Origin: Brevundimonas sp.
GTDB lineage: Bacteria > Pseudomonadota > Alphaproteobacteria > Caulobacterales > Caulobacteraceae
Length of the DNA stretch: 64,000 nucleotides
NCBI RefSeq assembly: GCF_003248455.1
Contig: NZ_QFNM01000013.1
Coordinates: forward strand, 1 to 64,000
Direction of reading: 5' to 3'
Position numbers and translations under genes: made by a program. Shown here one piece after another: positions 17,746 through 26,419 of this stretch (positions are counted from its first letter, which is position 1; each line of letters begins with the position of its first letter). Under the pieces are notes generated by a model, which was not told the origin of the DNA, did not search any database, and worked only from the letters and a program-made list of their open reading frames with translations.

Positions 17746-19065
17746 TCAGATCAGGCCCTGCTCTCGCGCCTCGGCGGTCAGGGCGTCGCGGAACGGGGGC
17801 GCCGCCAGGGCGATCAGGGCGCGCGCCCGCTCGCTGGTCGACCTGCCCTTCAGATCGGTCCAGCCGTGTTCGGTGACGACGATATGGGTGTCGTTGCGCG
17901 GCGTCGTGACCGGCCCGTCCAGGCGCGTCACGATGCGCGACGCCGTTCCCTTGGCGGCCGTCGAATGGCAGGCGATGATCGACTTGCCGCCGTCCGAGCC
18001 ATAGGCCCCGCGCACGAAATCCAGCTGTCCCCCGGCGGCCGTGAACTGGCGCCCGTTCAGGAACTCCGAACAACAGGCGCCGGACAGGTCGATCTGAAGC
18101 GTGGCGTTGACCGAGACCATCTTGGCGTTGCGCGCGATCACCGCCGGATCGTTCACATAGGAGACCGGATGGGCCTCCATGCCGCGGTTGCCGTCCAGGA
18201 AGTCGTAGGTGTTCTGGTCGCCCATCGAAAAGGCGAAGACGCCGACGCCGGGGTGCAGGGTCTTTCGGGAATGATCGGCCGCGCCCGCCTGCATCAGTTC
18301 GACCACGCCGGGCGTCAGCATTTCGGTATGGACGCCCAGGCCGCGATGGCCTTTCAGGGCGTCGCAGACGGCGTTGGGCAGGGCGCCGATGCCCATCTGC
18401 AGCGTCGCGCCGTCGTCGATCAGGCCGGCGATGATCTGGCCGATGGCCAGGTCCGCCGGCTGCGGCTGGGCCTTGGGCACGACCAGAAGCGGGGTCGAAT
18501 GCTCGACGACGGCGGCGACCCGGGACACATGGACGGTGCAGTCGCCGAACACGCGCGGCATATGCGGATTGACCTCCACGATCACCGTGCGGGCCGTCTC
18601 GGACACCGGCTTGGCGTAGTCGGTGTTGGTGCCGAAGGAGAAGAAGCCGTCCTCGTCCATCGGCGACACGGTGCAGATCAGCGTGTCCACCCCGACCTCG
18701 TCGCACAATAGACGCGGCGACTGCTGGAAGCCGGTCGGGATGAACTGGACCGGATTGGGCCGTCCGGCCTCGCGGGCGCGCTGCTCCAGGCCGCGTTCGA
18801 TGGCTGAATGGAACAGGCTCCACGGCCGGATGCGGCCCATCAGTTCGTCGCGCAGCACGGTCTGGCCGGCGATGGCGGTGCTGAGCAGATAGTAGAGGTT
18901 GACGTTCTCCACCTCGCCGCGCTCGGCCCGTTGGGCCAGGGCCTTGAGCAGGGCCGGGGGCTGGGACACGCCCAGGCCCATGGCCGCCTTGGCGCCCGAA
19001 GCGATGAGGGCGGCGGCCTGGTCGGGCGTTTTCAGCCGTTCGGCGTAGAGGGCGGCGGCGTCCAT
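17746..19065 (-). CDS. acetyl-CoA hydrolase/transferase family protein
   Basis: A 439-residue CoA-transferase. The two-domain fold is marked by IPTGFQQSPRLL, TNTDYAKPVSETART and the catalytic-Glu region GLGVHTEMLTPGVVELM. The later GACCSEFLNGRQFTAAGGQ and GGKSIIACHSTA are also typical. Length matches 4-hydroxybutyrate/butyrate:acetate CoA-transferases (about 430-440), but acetyl-CoA hydrolases are close relatives and I cannot name the substrate. Single-gene unit. Confidence 0.85.
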   Translation of the reverse strand: MDAAALYAERLKTPDQAAALIASGAKAAMGLGVSQPPALLKALAQRAERGEVENVNLYYLLSTAIAGQTVLRDELMGRIRPWSLFHSAIERGLEQRAREAGRPNPVQFIPTGFQQSPRLLCDEVGVDTLICTVSPMDEDGFFSFGTNTDYAKPVSETARTVIVEVNPHMPRVFGDCTVHVSRVAAVVEHSTPLLVVPKAQPQPADLAIGQIIAGLIDDGATLQMGIGALPNAVCDALKGHRGLGVHTEMLTPGVVELMQAGAADHSRKTLHPGVGVFAFSMGDQNTYDFLDGNRGMEAHPVSYVNDPAVIARNAKMVSVNATLQIDLSGACCSEFLNGRQFTAAGGQLDFVRGAYGSDGGKSIIACHSTAAKGTASRIVTRLDGPVTTPRNDTHIVVTEHGWTDLKGRSTSERARALIALAAPPFRDALTAEAREQGLI

Positions 19066-19147
19066 GGCGTATCTCCGTCTGGGCCTCTCTCCTGATGCTG
19101 CGGAGGCGTCCAGGGTTCACTATCCCCTGTCGCGCGCGACAGGGGGC

Positions 19148-19924
19148 CTAGACTTTGGTCGGATCGGCGTCGGCCGTTTCCAGGGACTGTTCGTCCTGCA
19201 ACGGGGCGTGGCGGCGCTTCTGCAGTCGCTCGACCACATAGGCGACGAGCCACAGCGCCATGGCCCAGGCCGCACCCACCGCCCATCCGGCCAGGACGTC
19301 CGAGGCCCAGTGCGCCCCCAGATAGACCCGCGTGAGCCCGACCAGCACGGCCATCAGCATGCCGACCCCCAGCACGAAGGCCTTGAGCCGGCGTCGCGGA
19401 AAGGCGCGGGTCAGCATGACCGCGATCGACAGATAGAAGACGGTGGACAGCAGGGCGTGGCCCGATGGGAAGCTGGCGTTGATCGTCTCCACCGCCTGCA
19501 TGGCGGCCGGCGGGCGTTCACGCTCGAAAACCGCCTTCAGCCCCTCGCTCAGCATCACGCCCCCCGCCAGCCCAAGGACCAGAAGCAGCGACGACAACCA
19601 CTTCCTCTGGCTCAGCAGAAAGACGATCACGATGAGGGCGAACAGGCCCAGAACCGATATGCCGCCGAGCGAAGTGATGTCGGACGCCGCCTCCTTCAGC
19701 CACCACGGTCCCCAGGGCCGGCCGGGATCGTCGGCATAGGGCCGCATCAAGGCCAGGACGCTTCGGTCGAAGGCCTGACCGTCCGCCTCGGTCATGTCGT
19801 CGGCGATCTCGATGAAGCTCAGCACCCCGCCCGTGACGACCAGCAGGGCGGTCAGGGCCGCGATCTCGGTGCGGGCGACAGTCAGGACACGCATCGAAAA
19901 GGCGCGAAAATCGGAGAGGGTCAT
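19148..19924 (-). CDS. PAP2-family membrane phosphatase
   Basis: A 258-residue inner-membrane protein with about six TM segments and the three PAP2 motifs: KAVFERERP, SFPSGHA and TRVYLGAHWASDV. Members dephosphorylate lipid phosphates such as undecaprenyl pyrophosphate or phosphatidate. Specificity cannot be inferred. The C terminus is cytosolic and polar. It stands alone between the CoA-transferase gene and the nrdA promoter. Confidence 0.88.
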   Translation of the reverse strand: MTLSDFRAFSMRVLTVARTEIAALTALLVVTGGVLSFIEIADDMTEADGQAFDRSVLALMRPYADDPGRPWGPWWLKEAASDITSLGGISVLGLFALIVIVFLLSQRKWLSSLLLVLGLAGGVMLSEGLKAVFERERPPAAMQAVETINASFPSGHALLSTVFYLSIAVMLTRAFPRRRLKAFVLGVGMLMAVLVGLTRVYLGAHWASDVLAGWAVGAAWAMALWLVAYVVERLQKRRHAPLQDEQSLETADADPTKV

Positions 19925-20085
19925 AGGCAGGCGAACGGTAAAGCTGGCGCTATGTTCCGATCACGCGGTCGTGATCGCCGGCGGTCCGGTCGTCGCTGCG
20001 GGACGCGATGGCTTGCTGTGGGGCTTTTCCCCAGTCGCGGACCAGTTGTCCGACCGATTCGCCCACAAAGCCTGCGTCAAGCCCG

Positions 20086-20155
20086 TTGACGGGTTATTAG
20101 GCATGTGCGCCCTATATGTGGGCACGGCGAGCGCGAAGCCCACTAGATGATGTGG
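20086..20155 (+). promoter_or_regulatory. nrdA promoter region with candidate NrdR boxes
   Basis: Two 16-bp elements, 20109-20124 (GCCCTATATGTGGGCA) and 20140-20155 (CCACTAGATGATGTGG), have centres 31 bp apart with a 15-bp gap, the usual NrdR arrangement. By my alignment the second matches the NrdR consensus at 12 of 16 positions and the first at 9. CCACTAGATG is identical to the first box upstream of nrdB. A TTGACG at 20086-20091 and TATATG at 20113-20118 are a poorly spaced (21 bp) promoter guess. A GATTC site lies at 20056-20060. Confidence 0.55.
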
Positions 20156-20197
20156 TTCAGGCGCGACGGCTCAGGCGATTTTTTGTTCAGGACGCAG

Positions 20198-22087
20198 ATG
20201 ACCATGGCTGGCGGCGAGGCATTGAAGACGACGGAATTCCAAGGCGTTGCGGCGACGCCGACGCCCGAGCGCCCCCATCTGACCGTGGTCAGATCGGTCC
20301 AGGTGGACCGCTCGCGTGACGATCTGCTGACCGACTTCGGCAAGAAGACCCTGGAAGACCGCTATCTGCTGCCGGGCGAAAGCTATCAGGACATGTTCGC
20401 CCGCGTCTCGACCGCCTTCTCGGACGACGCCGAACACGCCCAGCGCCTGTACGACTATATGAGCCGACTGTGGTTCATGCCCGCCACGCCCGTCCTGTCG
20501 AACGGCGGCGCCGATCGCGGCCTGCCGATCTCGTGTTTCCTGAACGCGGTGGGCGACAGCCTGGACGGCATCCAGAACGTCTGGAACGAGAACGTGGCCC
20601 TGGCCTCGAACGGCGGCGGCATCGGCACCTATTGGGGCGGCGTCCGCTCCATCGGCGAAAAGGTCAAGGGCGCGGGCAAGACCTCGGGCATCATCCCCTT
20701 CATCCGCGTGATGGACAGCCTGACCCTGGCGATTTCGCAAGGCTCGCTGCGTCGTGGCTCGGCCGCCGTCTATCTGGACATCCACCACCCGGAGATCGAG
20801 GAGTTCCTCGAAATCCGCAAACCGTCGGGCGACTTCAACCGAAAGTCCCTGAACCTGCACCACGGCGTCAACATCACCGATGAGTTCATGGAGGCGGTCA
20901 AGGTCGGCGGAACCTTCGATCTGAAGTCGCCCAAGGACGGCGCGGTCATGAAGACCGTCGACGCCCGCTCGCTGTGGACCAAGCTGCTCGACATCCGCAT
21001 GCAGACCGGCGAGCCCTATATGATCTTCTCCGACACGGTGAACCGCCAGCTGGCGCCGCACCAGCGCGCCCTGGGCCTGAAGGTCAAACAGTCGAACCTG
21101 TGCGCCGAGATCATGCTGCACACCGGCCGCGACCACCTGGGCGTGGACCGGACCGCCGTCTGCTGCCTGTCGTCGGTCAACGCCGAGACCTTCCTAGAGT
21201 GGCGCGAGGAGCCCCGCTTCGTCGAGGACCTTATGCGCTTCCTGGACAACGTCCTGGAGGACTTCATCCGCCGCGCCCCGCCGGCCATGGCCGCCGCGGT
21301 CTATTCGGCCAAGCGCGAGCGTTCGGTCGGCCTCGGTTTGATGGGCTTCCATTCCTTCCTGCAGTCTCAGGGCGTGGCCTTCGAAAGCGCCATGGCCAAG
21401 TCGTGGAACATGCGGCTTTTCAAGCACCTGCGCCGCGAGGCCGACAAGGCCAGCCGCCTGCTGGCCGAGGAGAAGGGCCCCTGCCTGGACGCCGAGGAGC
21501 GCGGCGTCATGGAGCGGTTCAGCCACAAGCTGGCCATCGCCCCGACCGCCTCCATCTCGATCATCTGCGGCGGCACGTCGGCGGGCATCGAGCCGATCCC
21601 GGCCAACATCTACACCCACAAGACCCTGTCGGGCTCGTTCGCGGTCAAGAACCCCTATCTGGAGCGCCTGCTGGACGAGAAGGGCGTCAACACCGAAGCC
21701 GTCTGGAACTCGATCCTGGAGCATGAAGGCTCGGTCCAGCACATCGACGCCCTGAACGAAGACGAGAAGGGCGTGTTCAAGACCGCCTTCGAACTGGACC
21801 AGCGCTGGGTGGTGGAGCTGGCCGCCGACCGCGCGCCGGAGATCTGCCAGGCCCAGTCGCTGAACCTGTTCATTCCCGGCGACGTCAACAAGTGGGACCT
21901 GCACATGCTGCACTGGTCCGCCTGGGAGCGCGGCGTGAAGTCGCTGTATTATCTGCGCTCCAAGTCGGTGCAGCGCGCCGCCTTCGCCGGCGCCGAGGAC
22001 AAGGCCGAGACCGAGATCGACCCCAATCAGCCCGACCTCTTCTCCATGCCCAAGACCGACTATGACGAGTGCCTGGCCTGCCAATAG
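20198..22087 (+). CDS. nrdA: class Ia ribonucleotide reductase, large (catalytic) subunit
   Basis: A 629-residue NrdA. Catalytic residues are visible: the redox cysteine pair C113 in GLPISCFLN and the Cys in AVCCLSSVNAE, the thiyl-radical Cys in SNLCAEIML, and the C-terminal shuttle CLAC at the very end. The start at 20198 is chosen because AGGA lies 5 bp upstream and the earlier ATG at 20147 falls inside a candidate NrdR box. Unlike E. coli NrdA there is no N-terminal ATP-cone, so the usual dATP off-switch domain is missing. Works with nrdB at 5040. Confidence 0.95.
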   Translation: MTMAGGEALKTTEFQGVAATPTPERPHLTVVRSVQVDRSRDDLLTDFGKKTLEDRYLLPGESYQDMFARVSTAFSDDAEHAQRLYDYMSRLWFMPATPVLSNGGADRGLPISCFLNAVGDSLDGIQNVWNENVALASNGGGIGTYWGGVRSIGEKVKGAGKTSGIIPFIRVMDSLTLAISQGSLRRGSAAVYLDIHHPEIEEFLEIRKPSGDFNRKSLNLHHGVNITDEFMEAVKVGGTFDLKSPKDGAVMKTVDARSLWTKLLDIRMQTGEPYMIFSDTVNRQLAPHQRALGLKVKQSNLCAEIMLHTGRDHLGVDRTAVCCLSSVNAETFLEWREEPRFVEDLMRFLDNVLEDFIRRAPPAMAAAVYSAKRERSVGLGLMGFHSFLQSQGVAFESAMAKSWNMRLFKHLRREADKASRLLAEEKGPCLDAEERGVMERFSHKLAIAPTASISIICGGTSAGIEPIPANIYTHKTLSGSFAVKNPYLERLLDEKGVNTEAVWNSILEHEGSVQHIDALNEDEKGVFKTAFELDQRWVVELAADRAPEICQAQSLNLFIPGDVNKWDLHMLHWSAWERGVKSLYYLRSKSVQRAAFAGAEDKAETEIDPNQPDLFSMPKTDYDECLACQ

Positions 22088-22107
22088 GCTTGGCGTCGAG
22101 ACCTCCG

Positions 22108-22137
22108 AAAGGGCCCCGCGATCGCGGGGCCCTTTTT
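22108..22137 (+). terminator. rho-independent terminator of nrdA
   Basis: A perfect palindrome: AAAGGGCCCCGCG, then a two-base loop (AT), then the complementary arm ending in CCTTTTT. It starts 20 bp after the nrdA stop codon and is followed by a T-run on the plus strand. Confidence 0.9.
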
Positions 22138-22259
22138 CGTTCGGGAACCCATCGCACGGACCCGCCGTTGAAAAGCGACAAAACCGTGTCGAAAACTCCG
22201 TTGGACTCCCGCGTCTCTTGGTTGCAGGGTGTTCGCCAGCGGATCGGTGGGGAGACCGA

Positions 22260-23120
22260 ATGCGTTCCAAGGCGATGATGATGGGGGCCTGCGGCGTCCT
22301 GGCTTCGGCCGGGATCGGCGCCGATGTCGCCCGCGCCCAGACCTGGGCCCCCAACGCCTTCGACACGCCGCCCGACAACGCCGCCGCCCGTCTGGCTGAT
22401 CGGACCCATTTCCGGGTCGCGCCGGACGCCCGCTTCGGCGGCGACATCGAACTGCCCCCCGCCTTCCAGCCCCAGAACCGCTCGGGCCTGGAGGCCAGCA
22501 CCCGCCGCGACGTCTGGATCGACCACGCCGCCTTCACCGACCGGGTCACGCTGGAGACGGCCGGCCGCCTGCGCCGCGCCGACGGCTCGCCCCTGCCGGT
22601 CACGCCGGCCGACCGGGCCGAACTGTCGCCCGACGCCTACGACCTGCGCTATGTCCGCGGCTTCCGGGGCGCCCACGGCCATACCGCCTCGGGCCTGGAG
22701 GTCAGCCTGACGCCCCATGCCGGCCTCGGCGTCGGCAGCGAGGGCCGCTCGGCCGAGGCGGGCGTCACGCTCAAGATCGGCGAGGGGCTGGAGCGTCTGG
22801 CCCCCAACGGCGCGGAACGGTTCGGCGAGCGCCCGCGATGGTATCTGTACGCCGCCGGCTCGGGCCGGGCCGTCGGCTACAACTTCGCCCGCACCCGCGA
22901 CGGGGACTACGCCCGCTCCGGCTACACCCAGGATCGCGGCAGCTTCCTGGGCGACGCCTCCGTCGGCGTGGCCTATCGCAAGGGCGCCATGCAGACCTCC
23001 ATCGGCGTCGTCTATCGCGAGATCGACGCCGGCAAGGGGCTGCGCGGCATGAACGGCGTGGACACCGACGTCAGCGAGGGTTTGTTGGCCTTCCAGCTGT
23101 CGATCCGCCCCGGCCGCTAG
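22260..23120 (+). CDS. LpxR-like (DUF2219) outer-membrane protein
   Basis: A 286-residue protein with a signal peptide (ends ARA-QTWAP). Its C-terminal half alternates like a beta-barrel: RPRWYLYAAGSGRAVGYNF, GSFLGDASVGVAYRKGAM and TSIGVVYREIDAGK. These resemble the lipid A 3'-O-deacylase LpxR family (DUF2219), though the protein is shorter than LpxR proper. The ATG at 22260 has a good ribosome-binding site (GGGGAG) 6 bp upstream. Enzymatic activity is not certain; the family call is moderate. Confidence 0.6.
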   Translation: MRSKAMMMGACGVLASAGIGADVARAQTWAPNAFDTPPDNAAARLADRTHFRVAPDARFGGDIELPPAFQPQNRSGLEASTRRDVWIDHAAFTDRVTLETAGRLRRADGSPLPVTPADRAELSPDAYDLRYVRGFRGAHGHTASGLEVSLTPHAGLGVGSEGRSAEAGVTLKIGEGLERLAPNGAERFGERPRWYLYAAGSGRAVGYNFARTRDGDYARSGYTQDRGSFLGDASVGVAYRKGAMQTSIGVVYREIDAGKGLRGMNGVDTDVSEGLLAFQLSIRPGR

Positions 23121-23124
23121 AAGC

Positions 23125-24876
23125 TTAGCGGACCTCCGAGACCGCCACGCCCTCGCGGCGAGGATCGGCCCCCGCATCCCAGCGGCCGTCGCGCCAGATC
23201 GCCCCGTGCAGGCCCGACGTCTCGGTCGCATTGGGCCGCAGCGGCATGCCCGCCGCGCCCAGGGCCTGCCGGATCGCCGGCGAGATCATCTCGGTGTCCG
23301 CGCCCACCATGGCGCCCCGCACGACCAGATTGGGCAGGGCGACGGCCTCCTGCATCGACAGGTTCCACTCCAGCGTCCCCACCAGGGCCTTGGCCACATA
23401 GGCCAGGATGCTCGAGCCGCCGGGCGAGCCGACCGCCCCGACCAGTCTCCCCTCCCGGTCGAGGATCAGCACCGGCGTCATCGACGACCGGGGGCGCTTG
23501 CCAGCCGCCACCGCATTGGCCGCCGGATGGCCGTCTTCCTGCGGGGTGAAGGAGAAGTCGGTCAGCTGGTTGTTCAGGAAGAAGCCGCCGACCATCCGCC
23601 CATTGCCGAAGAGGCTCTCGACCGTCGTGGTCATGCTGACGGCGTCGCCCCAGGCGTCGACGACGACGAAATGGGTGGTGCCGCCGGGCTCGGCGGTTTG
23701 GTCCACGCCGCGCGGCGGCGAACCCGTGGGCGCGCCCGCTGGGACAGGCCCGTTCACCTGGGGTGCCAGGGCCGCGCGCCTGGCGATATAGTCGGGGTCC
23801 AGCAGCCCCGCGATCGGCACGCCGACGAAGTCGTTGTCGCCGACATAGCGGTCGCGGTCCGCATACATCAGCCGCTGCAGCCGCCCGAACGCCACCCAGG
23901 CCTCGGGGCTCTGGGCGCCCTTGTCCAGGTCCGGCGTCTTCTCGGCCATGCCCAGGAACTGCAGCAGGGCCAGGCCGCTGGACGGCGGCGGCGGCACGCA
24001 GACCACATAGACCTGATAGGGTCGGCACAGGGCGTCCCGGCGCAAGGGGCGATAGGCGGCGATGTCGGCCTCGCTCAGGCCGCCCGGCCGCGGTCCCTCG
24101 CGCACGGCCGCCGCGATCTCGCGCCCGATGGGCCCGCCATAGATCGCCCCCGGCCCCTCCGCCGCCAGCCGCGCCACCGTCTCGGCGTAGGCGGGGTTCT
24201 TCAGCGTGTCCCCGGCCTGGTATCGCCGCCCGTCCGGCCGGGTGAAATAGGCGCTCGCCCATCGGGTCCTGGCCTGGGGGCTGTTCCCGTTGATCATGGC
24301 GGACAGACGGGGGCTGACCGTGAAGCCGTCGCGCGCCAGCCGTTCGGCGTCGCCGAACAGGTCGCGCCAGGCCAGCTTGCCGTGATCCTTCTGCGCCATC
24401 GCCAGCATGGCCACCGCCCCCGGCGCGCCGGTCGAGCGCCCGGACAGAACCGCGTCGATGAAAGGCAGGGGCTCGCCGTCCTCGTAGAACAGTTCGGGCG
24501 TCGCAGAAGCCGGTGCGGTCTCGCGCCCGTCATAGGCCGTGGCCGCCCCCGTTTCGGCGTCATAGGCCATCATGAAGGCGCCGCCCCCCAGGCCCGACGA
24601 TTGCGGCTCCACCAGACCCAGCACGGCCTGGATGGCCACCGCCGCATCCACCGCCGATCCCCCGCGCCGCAGCACCGCCATCCCCGCCTCGACCGCCACC
24701 GGATTGGCCGCCGCCACGAACGGCCCCCGCGCCGCCGTCCGCGTCGCCGCATCGGCGAACGCGCCTGTCTCGATCGTCGCGACCGGCCGCGCCCCGCCCG
24801 TCGGCGCCCCCGTCTGGCATCCGGCCAGGACGACGGGAACGAGCAGGGCGGCCAGCCGGCGGCGAAGAGGGCGCAT
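23125..24876 (-). CDS. ggt: gamma-glutamyltransferase, lipoprotein form
   Basis: A 583-residue envelope enzyme of the Ntn-hydrolase fold that cleaves gamma-glutamyl bonds, as in glutathione. The signal peptide ends in a lipobox (VVLAGC, C at about 19), so it is predicted to be lipid-anchored. Family motifs include ANPVAVEAGMAVLRRGGSA, SSGLGGGAFM, and the autoprocessing site GGTTHFVVVD, whose first Thr of TTH should become the N terminus of the small subunit. The downstream MTTTVESLFGNG and SSMTPVLIL also match. It faces the LpxR-like gene tail to tail, 4 bp apart. Confidence 0.92.
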   Translation of the reverse strand: MRPLRRRLAALLVPVVLAGCQTGAPTGGARPVATIETGAFADAATRTAARGPFVAAANPVAVEAGMAVLRRGGSAVDAAVAIQAVLGLVEPQSSGLGGGAFMMAYDAETGAATAYDGRETAPASATPELFYEDGEPLPFIDAVLSGRSTGAPGAVAMLAMAQKDHGKLAWRDLFGDAERLARDGFTVSPRLSAMINGNSPQARTRWASAYFTRPDGRRYQAGDTLKNPAYAETVARLAAEGPGAIYGGPIGREIAAAVREGPRPGGLSEADIAAYRPLRRDALCRPYQVYVVCVPPPPSSGLALLQFLGMAEKTPDLDKGAQSPEAWVAFGRLQRLMYADRDRYVGDNDFVGVPIAGLLDPDYIARRAALAPQVNGPVPAGAPTGSPPRGVDQTAEPGGTTHFVVVDAWGDAVSMTTTVESLFGNGRMVGGFFLNNQLTDFSFTPQEDGHPAANAVAAGKRPRSSMTPVLILDREGRLVGAVGSPGGSSILAYVAKALVGTLEWNLSMQEAVALPNLVVRGAMVGADTEMISPAIRQALGAAGMPLRPNATETSGLHGAIWRDGRWDAGADPRREGVAVSEVR

Positions 24877-25038
24877 GAGGATATCCGAAACGGGAAGAAT
24901 GGGTCGAACAGAGGCGTCGCCTCAACGCCTAAGCTGTCCGCGGCTCCGCGCCAACCTCCCGATCCTCAGAAACTGCATTCCCCCGCTTGCGTCCGACCCA
25001 TCCACCCGCTAAAGACCCGCCCTCGCCGCAAGGCAGCC

Positions 25039-25115
25039 GCACCCGTAGCTCAGCTGGATAGAGCATCAGACTACGAATCTGAGGGTCGGGCGTTCGAATC
25101 GCTCCGGGTGCGCCA
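25039..25115 (+). tRNA. tRNA-Arg (anticodon ACG)
   Basis: A complete 77-base cloverleaf with encoded CCA: acceptor GCACCCG pairs with CGGGTGC, D-arm GCTC/GAGC, anticodon stem TCAGA/TCTGA around CTACGAA (anticodon ACG), and T-arm GGGCG-TTCGAAT-CGCTC. With adenosine-to-inosine editing it reads CGU, CGC and CGA. Confidence 0.97.
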
Positions 25116-25427
25116 CTTTCTGTCGGACGACACATAAGGTTGGACTCCGACAGAGAAAATTGGACCTGAAGCCCGTTCTGGCGGGAAGGCGCCATCGGTT
25201 AGCGCCAAGAGCGGCTATTCGCGACAATCCGAGAACCAGAACTTTAGCCATCCGGGCGAGGGTTCAACGCCTTCCCGCGAGACGCCCTTCGATCGTCTCA
25301 ACAAATGCGAGTTCCGCAGGGTCGATTTGCCGAGTGGTTCGTCCGCGCGCCAGAAGCAGACGCGATCGTACACTGAAATGGATCCCTGCTCTTCCCCGTG
25401 GATGCTGACCGCCATCCATCAGCTTGC
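25116..25427. other. gene-poor stretch after tRNA-Arg
   Basis: About 310 bp with no convincing reading frame on either strand. The short frames that overlap the tRNA are antisense artefacts. The stretch contains GGTTGGACTCCGA near 25138, a short motif found again, inverted, upstream of 57590. I found no second copy of the tRNA 3' end that would mark an attachment site. Confidence 0.5.
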
Positions 25428-25871
25428 CTAATGCGTCGTCACACGCTCGTGCAGGAGTGTAACCGCGCCTTCCGGGAAATCGAAAGTCTCAGGCCGTTCG
25501 ACCGCCTGGCGAGGACTTCTAAGGTTTCCGAAGAACAGCAGGCGGCCGTCTTCGTCGAACAAGCCAAGTTGTTCCACCAGGCCGCTGCCGGGCAGCCGGA
25601 AGGCGAACGCATGAGGGATAATCAGCGTCTGCCGGCCGGTGCGGCTCAGCCTGACCGGTCGACGCTCCAGAGCCGTGTGCGGGGATTCCACATAGGCCGT
25701 TCCGGTCAGGCTCGCGCCTTCGGTGAGCAAGCCCGCCAGGAGGCGATCCGGAGGATTCTGGCGAACGGCGAAAGGCGTGGGACGCAATTCCGCGCGGAAC
25801 GGCCCAACAAGATGCAGGCGCGGCCAGATCGGTCCTGCGCCGAGGCGGACGGGGGAAGGAAACTGATCCAT
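25428..25871 (-). CDS. hypothetical protein, 147 residues
   Basis: The minus-strand frame reads as plausible protein (TGTAYVESPHTALERRPVRL, AFAFRLPGSGLVEQLGLFDE), with alternating hydrophobic residues suggesting a beta-rich cytosolic fold. There is no signal peptide or TM segment. I do not recognise the family. A plus-strand frame of similar length exists but reads as less protein-like. It is last in a leftward series after the AraC-type gene, with about 100 bp between them. Confidence 0.45.
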   Translation of the reverse strand: MDQFPSPVRLGAGPIWPRLHLVGPFRAELRPTPFAVRQNPPDRLLAGLLTEGASLTGTAYVESPHTALERRPVRLSRTGRQTLIIPHAFAFRLPGSGLVEQLGLFDEDGRLLFFGNLRSPRQAVERPETFDFPEGAVTLLHERVTTH

Positions 25872-25926
25872 GTGGGAAATCCGACGCGCAGACGCGCATC
25901 GCCATGACGACCTATTGTAGGGATTG

Positions 25927-25943
25927 TCCGCAGCCCCTGCGGA
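25927..25943. terminator. small hairpin, possible weak terminator
   Basis: TCCGCAG-CCC-CTGCGGA forms a 7-bp stem with a 3-base loop, followed on the plus strand by TGTTTTC. It sits between two minus-strand genes, where a terminator would need a T-run on the other side, so its role is unclear. Confidence 0.3.
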
Positions 25944-25975
25944 TGTTTTCTACCTACCATGGTCATTGAATTTTG

Positions 25976-26401
25976 TCAAGATTTTTGGCTGCCCGGTAAT
26001 CCCGAGACCACACGCCGAGCCTCGTCCAGAGTGGCCTGAGGTGTACATCTGTAACGTGTCAGGTAATCCCGTAAGGCATCCTCGCTGGCGGAGGGGAACC
26101 CCCAGCGCATCAGGGCCTGAGCAACCGTGGGATGCCTCGCGGCGCGCAGATCGGCGTGCAACTGCGCCAAGCGCGCCTTGCGCAGATGATGGCGGGGATG
26201 CAGGGCCTGCCGACCGAAGGCCGCCTCAAGGTCGCGCGCCGTGACGCCCAGGGCCCTGGCCGCCTCAGGAAACTTCACGCGATGCGGCAGGGCGTCCAGG
26301 AACAGGCGGACGGCCCTGTCGGTCAATCGGCGTGACGCCGCATCCCCAGTCAGCACGCGTTCGACGGGGGCGAATCCTGGACAGGCGGAGCCGTCGGCCA
26401 T
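25976..26401 (-). CDS. short AraC-type HTH protein without sensor domain
   Basis: A 141-residue protein consisting almost only of an AraC/XylS double helix-turn-helix. The first HTH is AARALGVTARDLEAAFGRQ (about residues 48-66) and the second is VAQALMRWGFPSASEDALRDY with the typical RWGF pattern. The usual N-terminal ligand-binding domain is missing; the first 40 residues (GFAPVERVLTGDAASRRLTD) look like a short linker. It begins 18 bp after the stop of the small secreted protein gene at 26420-26740, so it may be the end of that operon. Confidence 0.65.
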   Translation of the reverse strand: MADGSACPGFAPVERVLTGDAASRRLTDRAVRLFLDALPHRVKFPEAARALGVTARDLEAAFGRQALHPRHHLRKARLAQLHADLRAARHPTVAQALMRWGFPSASEDALRDYLTRYRCTPQATLDEARRVVSGLPGSQKS

Positions 26402-26419
26402 GCTCGGTTCGCCGCTGCC

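Noticed and set aside
24929..25251. Minus-strand short frames encoding GAIRTPDPQIRSLMLYPAE and HPERFERPTLRFVV
   Set aside because: These are well-known antisense translations of a tRNA gene and are not proteins.
25398..25907. Plus-strand frame of 169 codons opposite the 147-residue hypothetical
   Set aside because: The minus-strand reading has more protein-like composition; the plus-strand one lacks domain features.
25039..26401. Integrated element using tRNA-Arg as attachment site
   Set aside because: The tRNA is intact, but I found no integrase and no repeat of its 3' end downstream.
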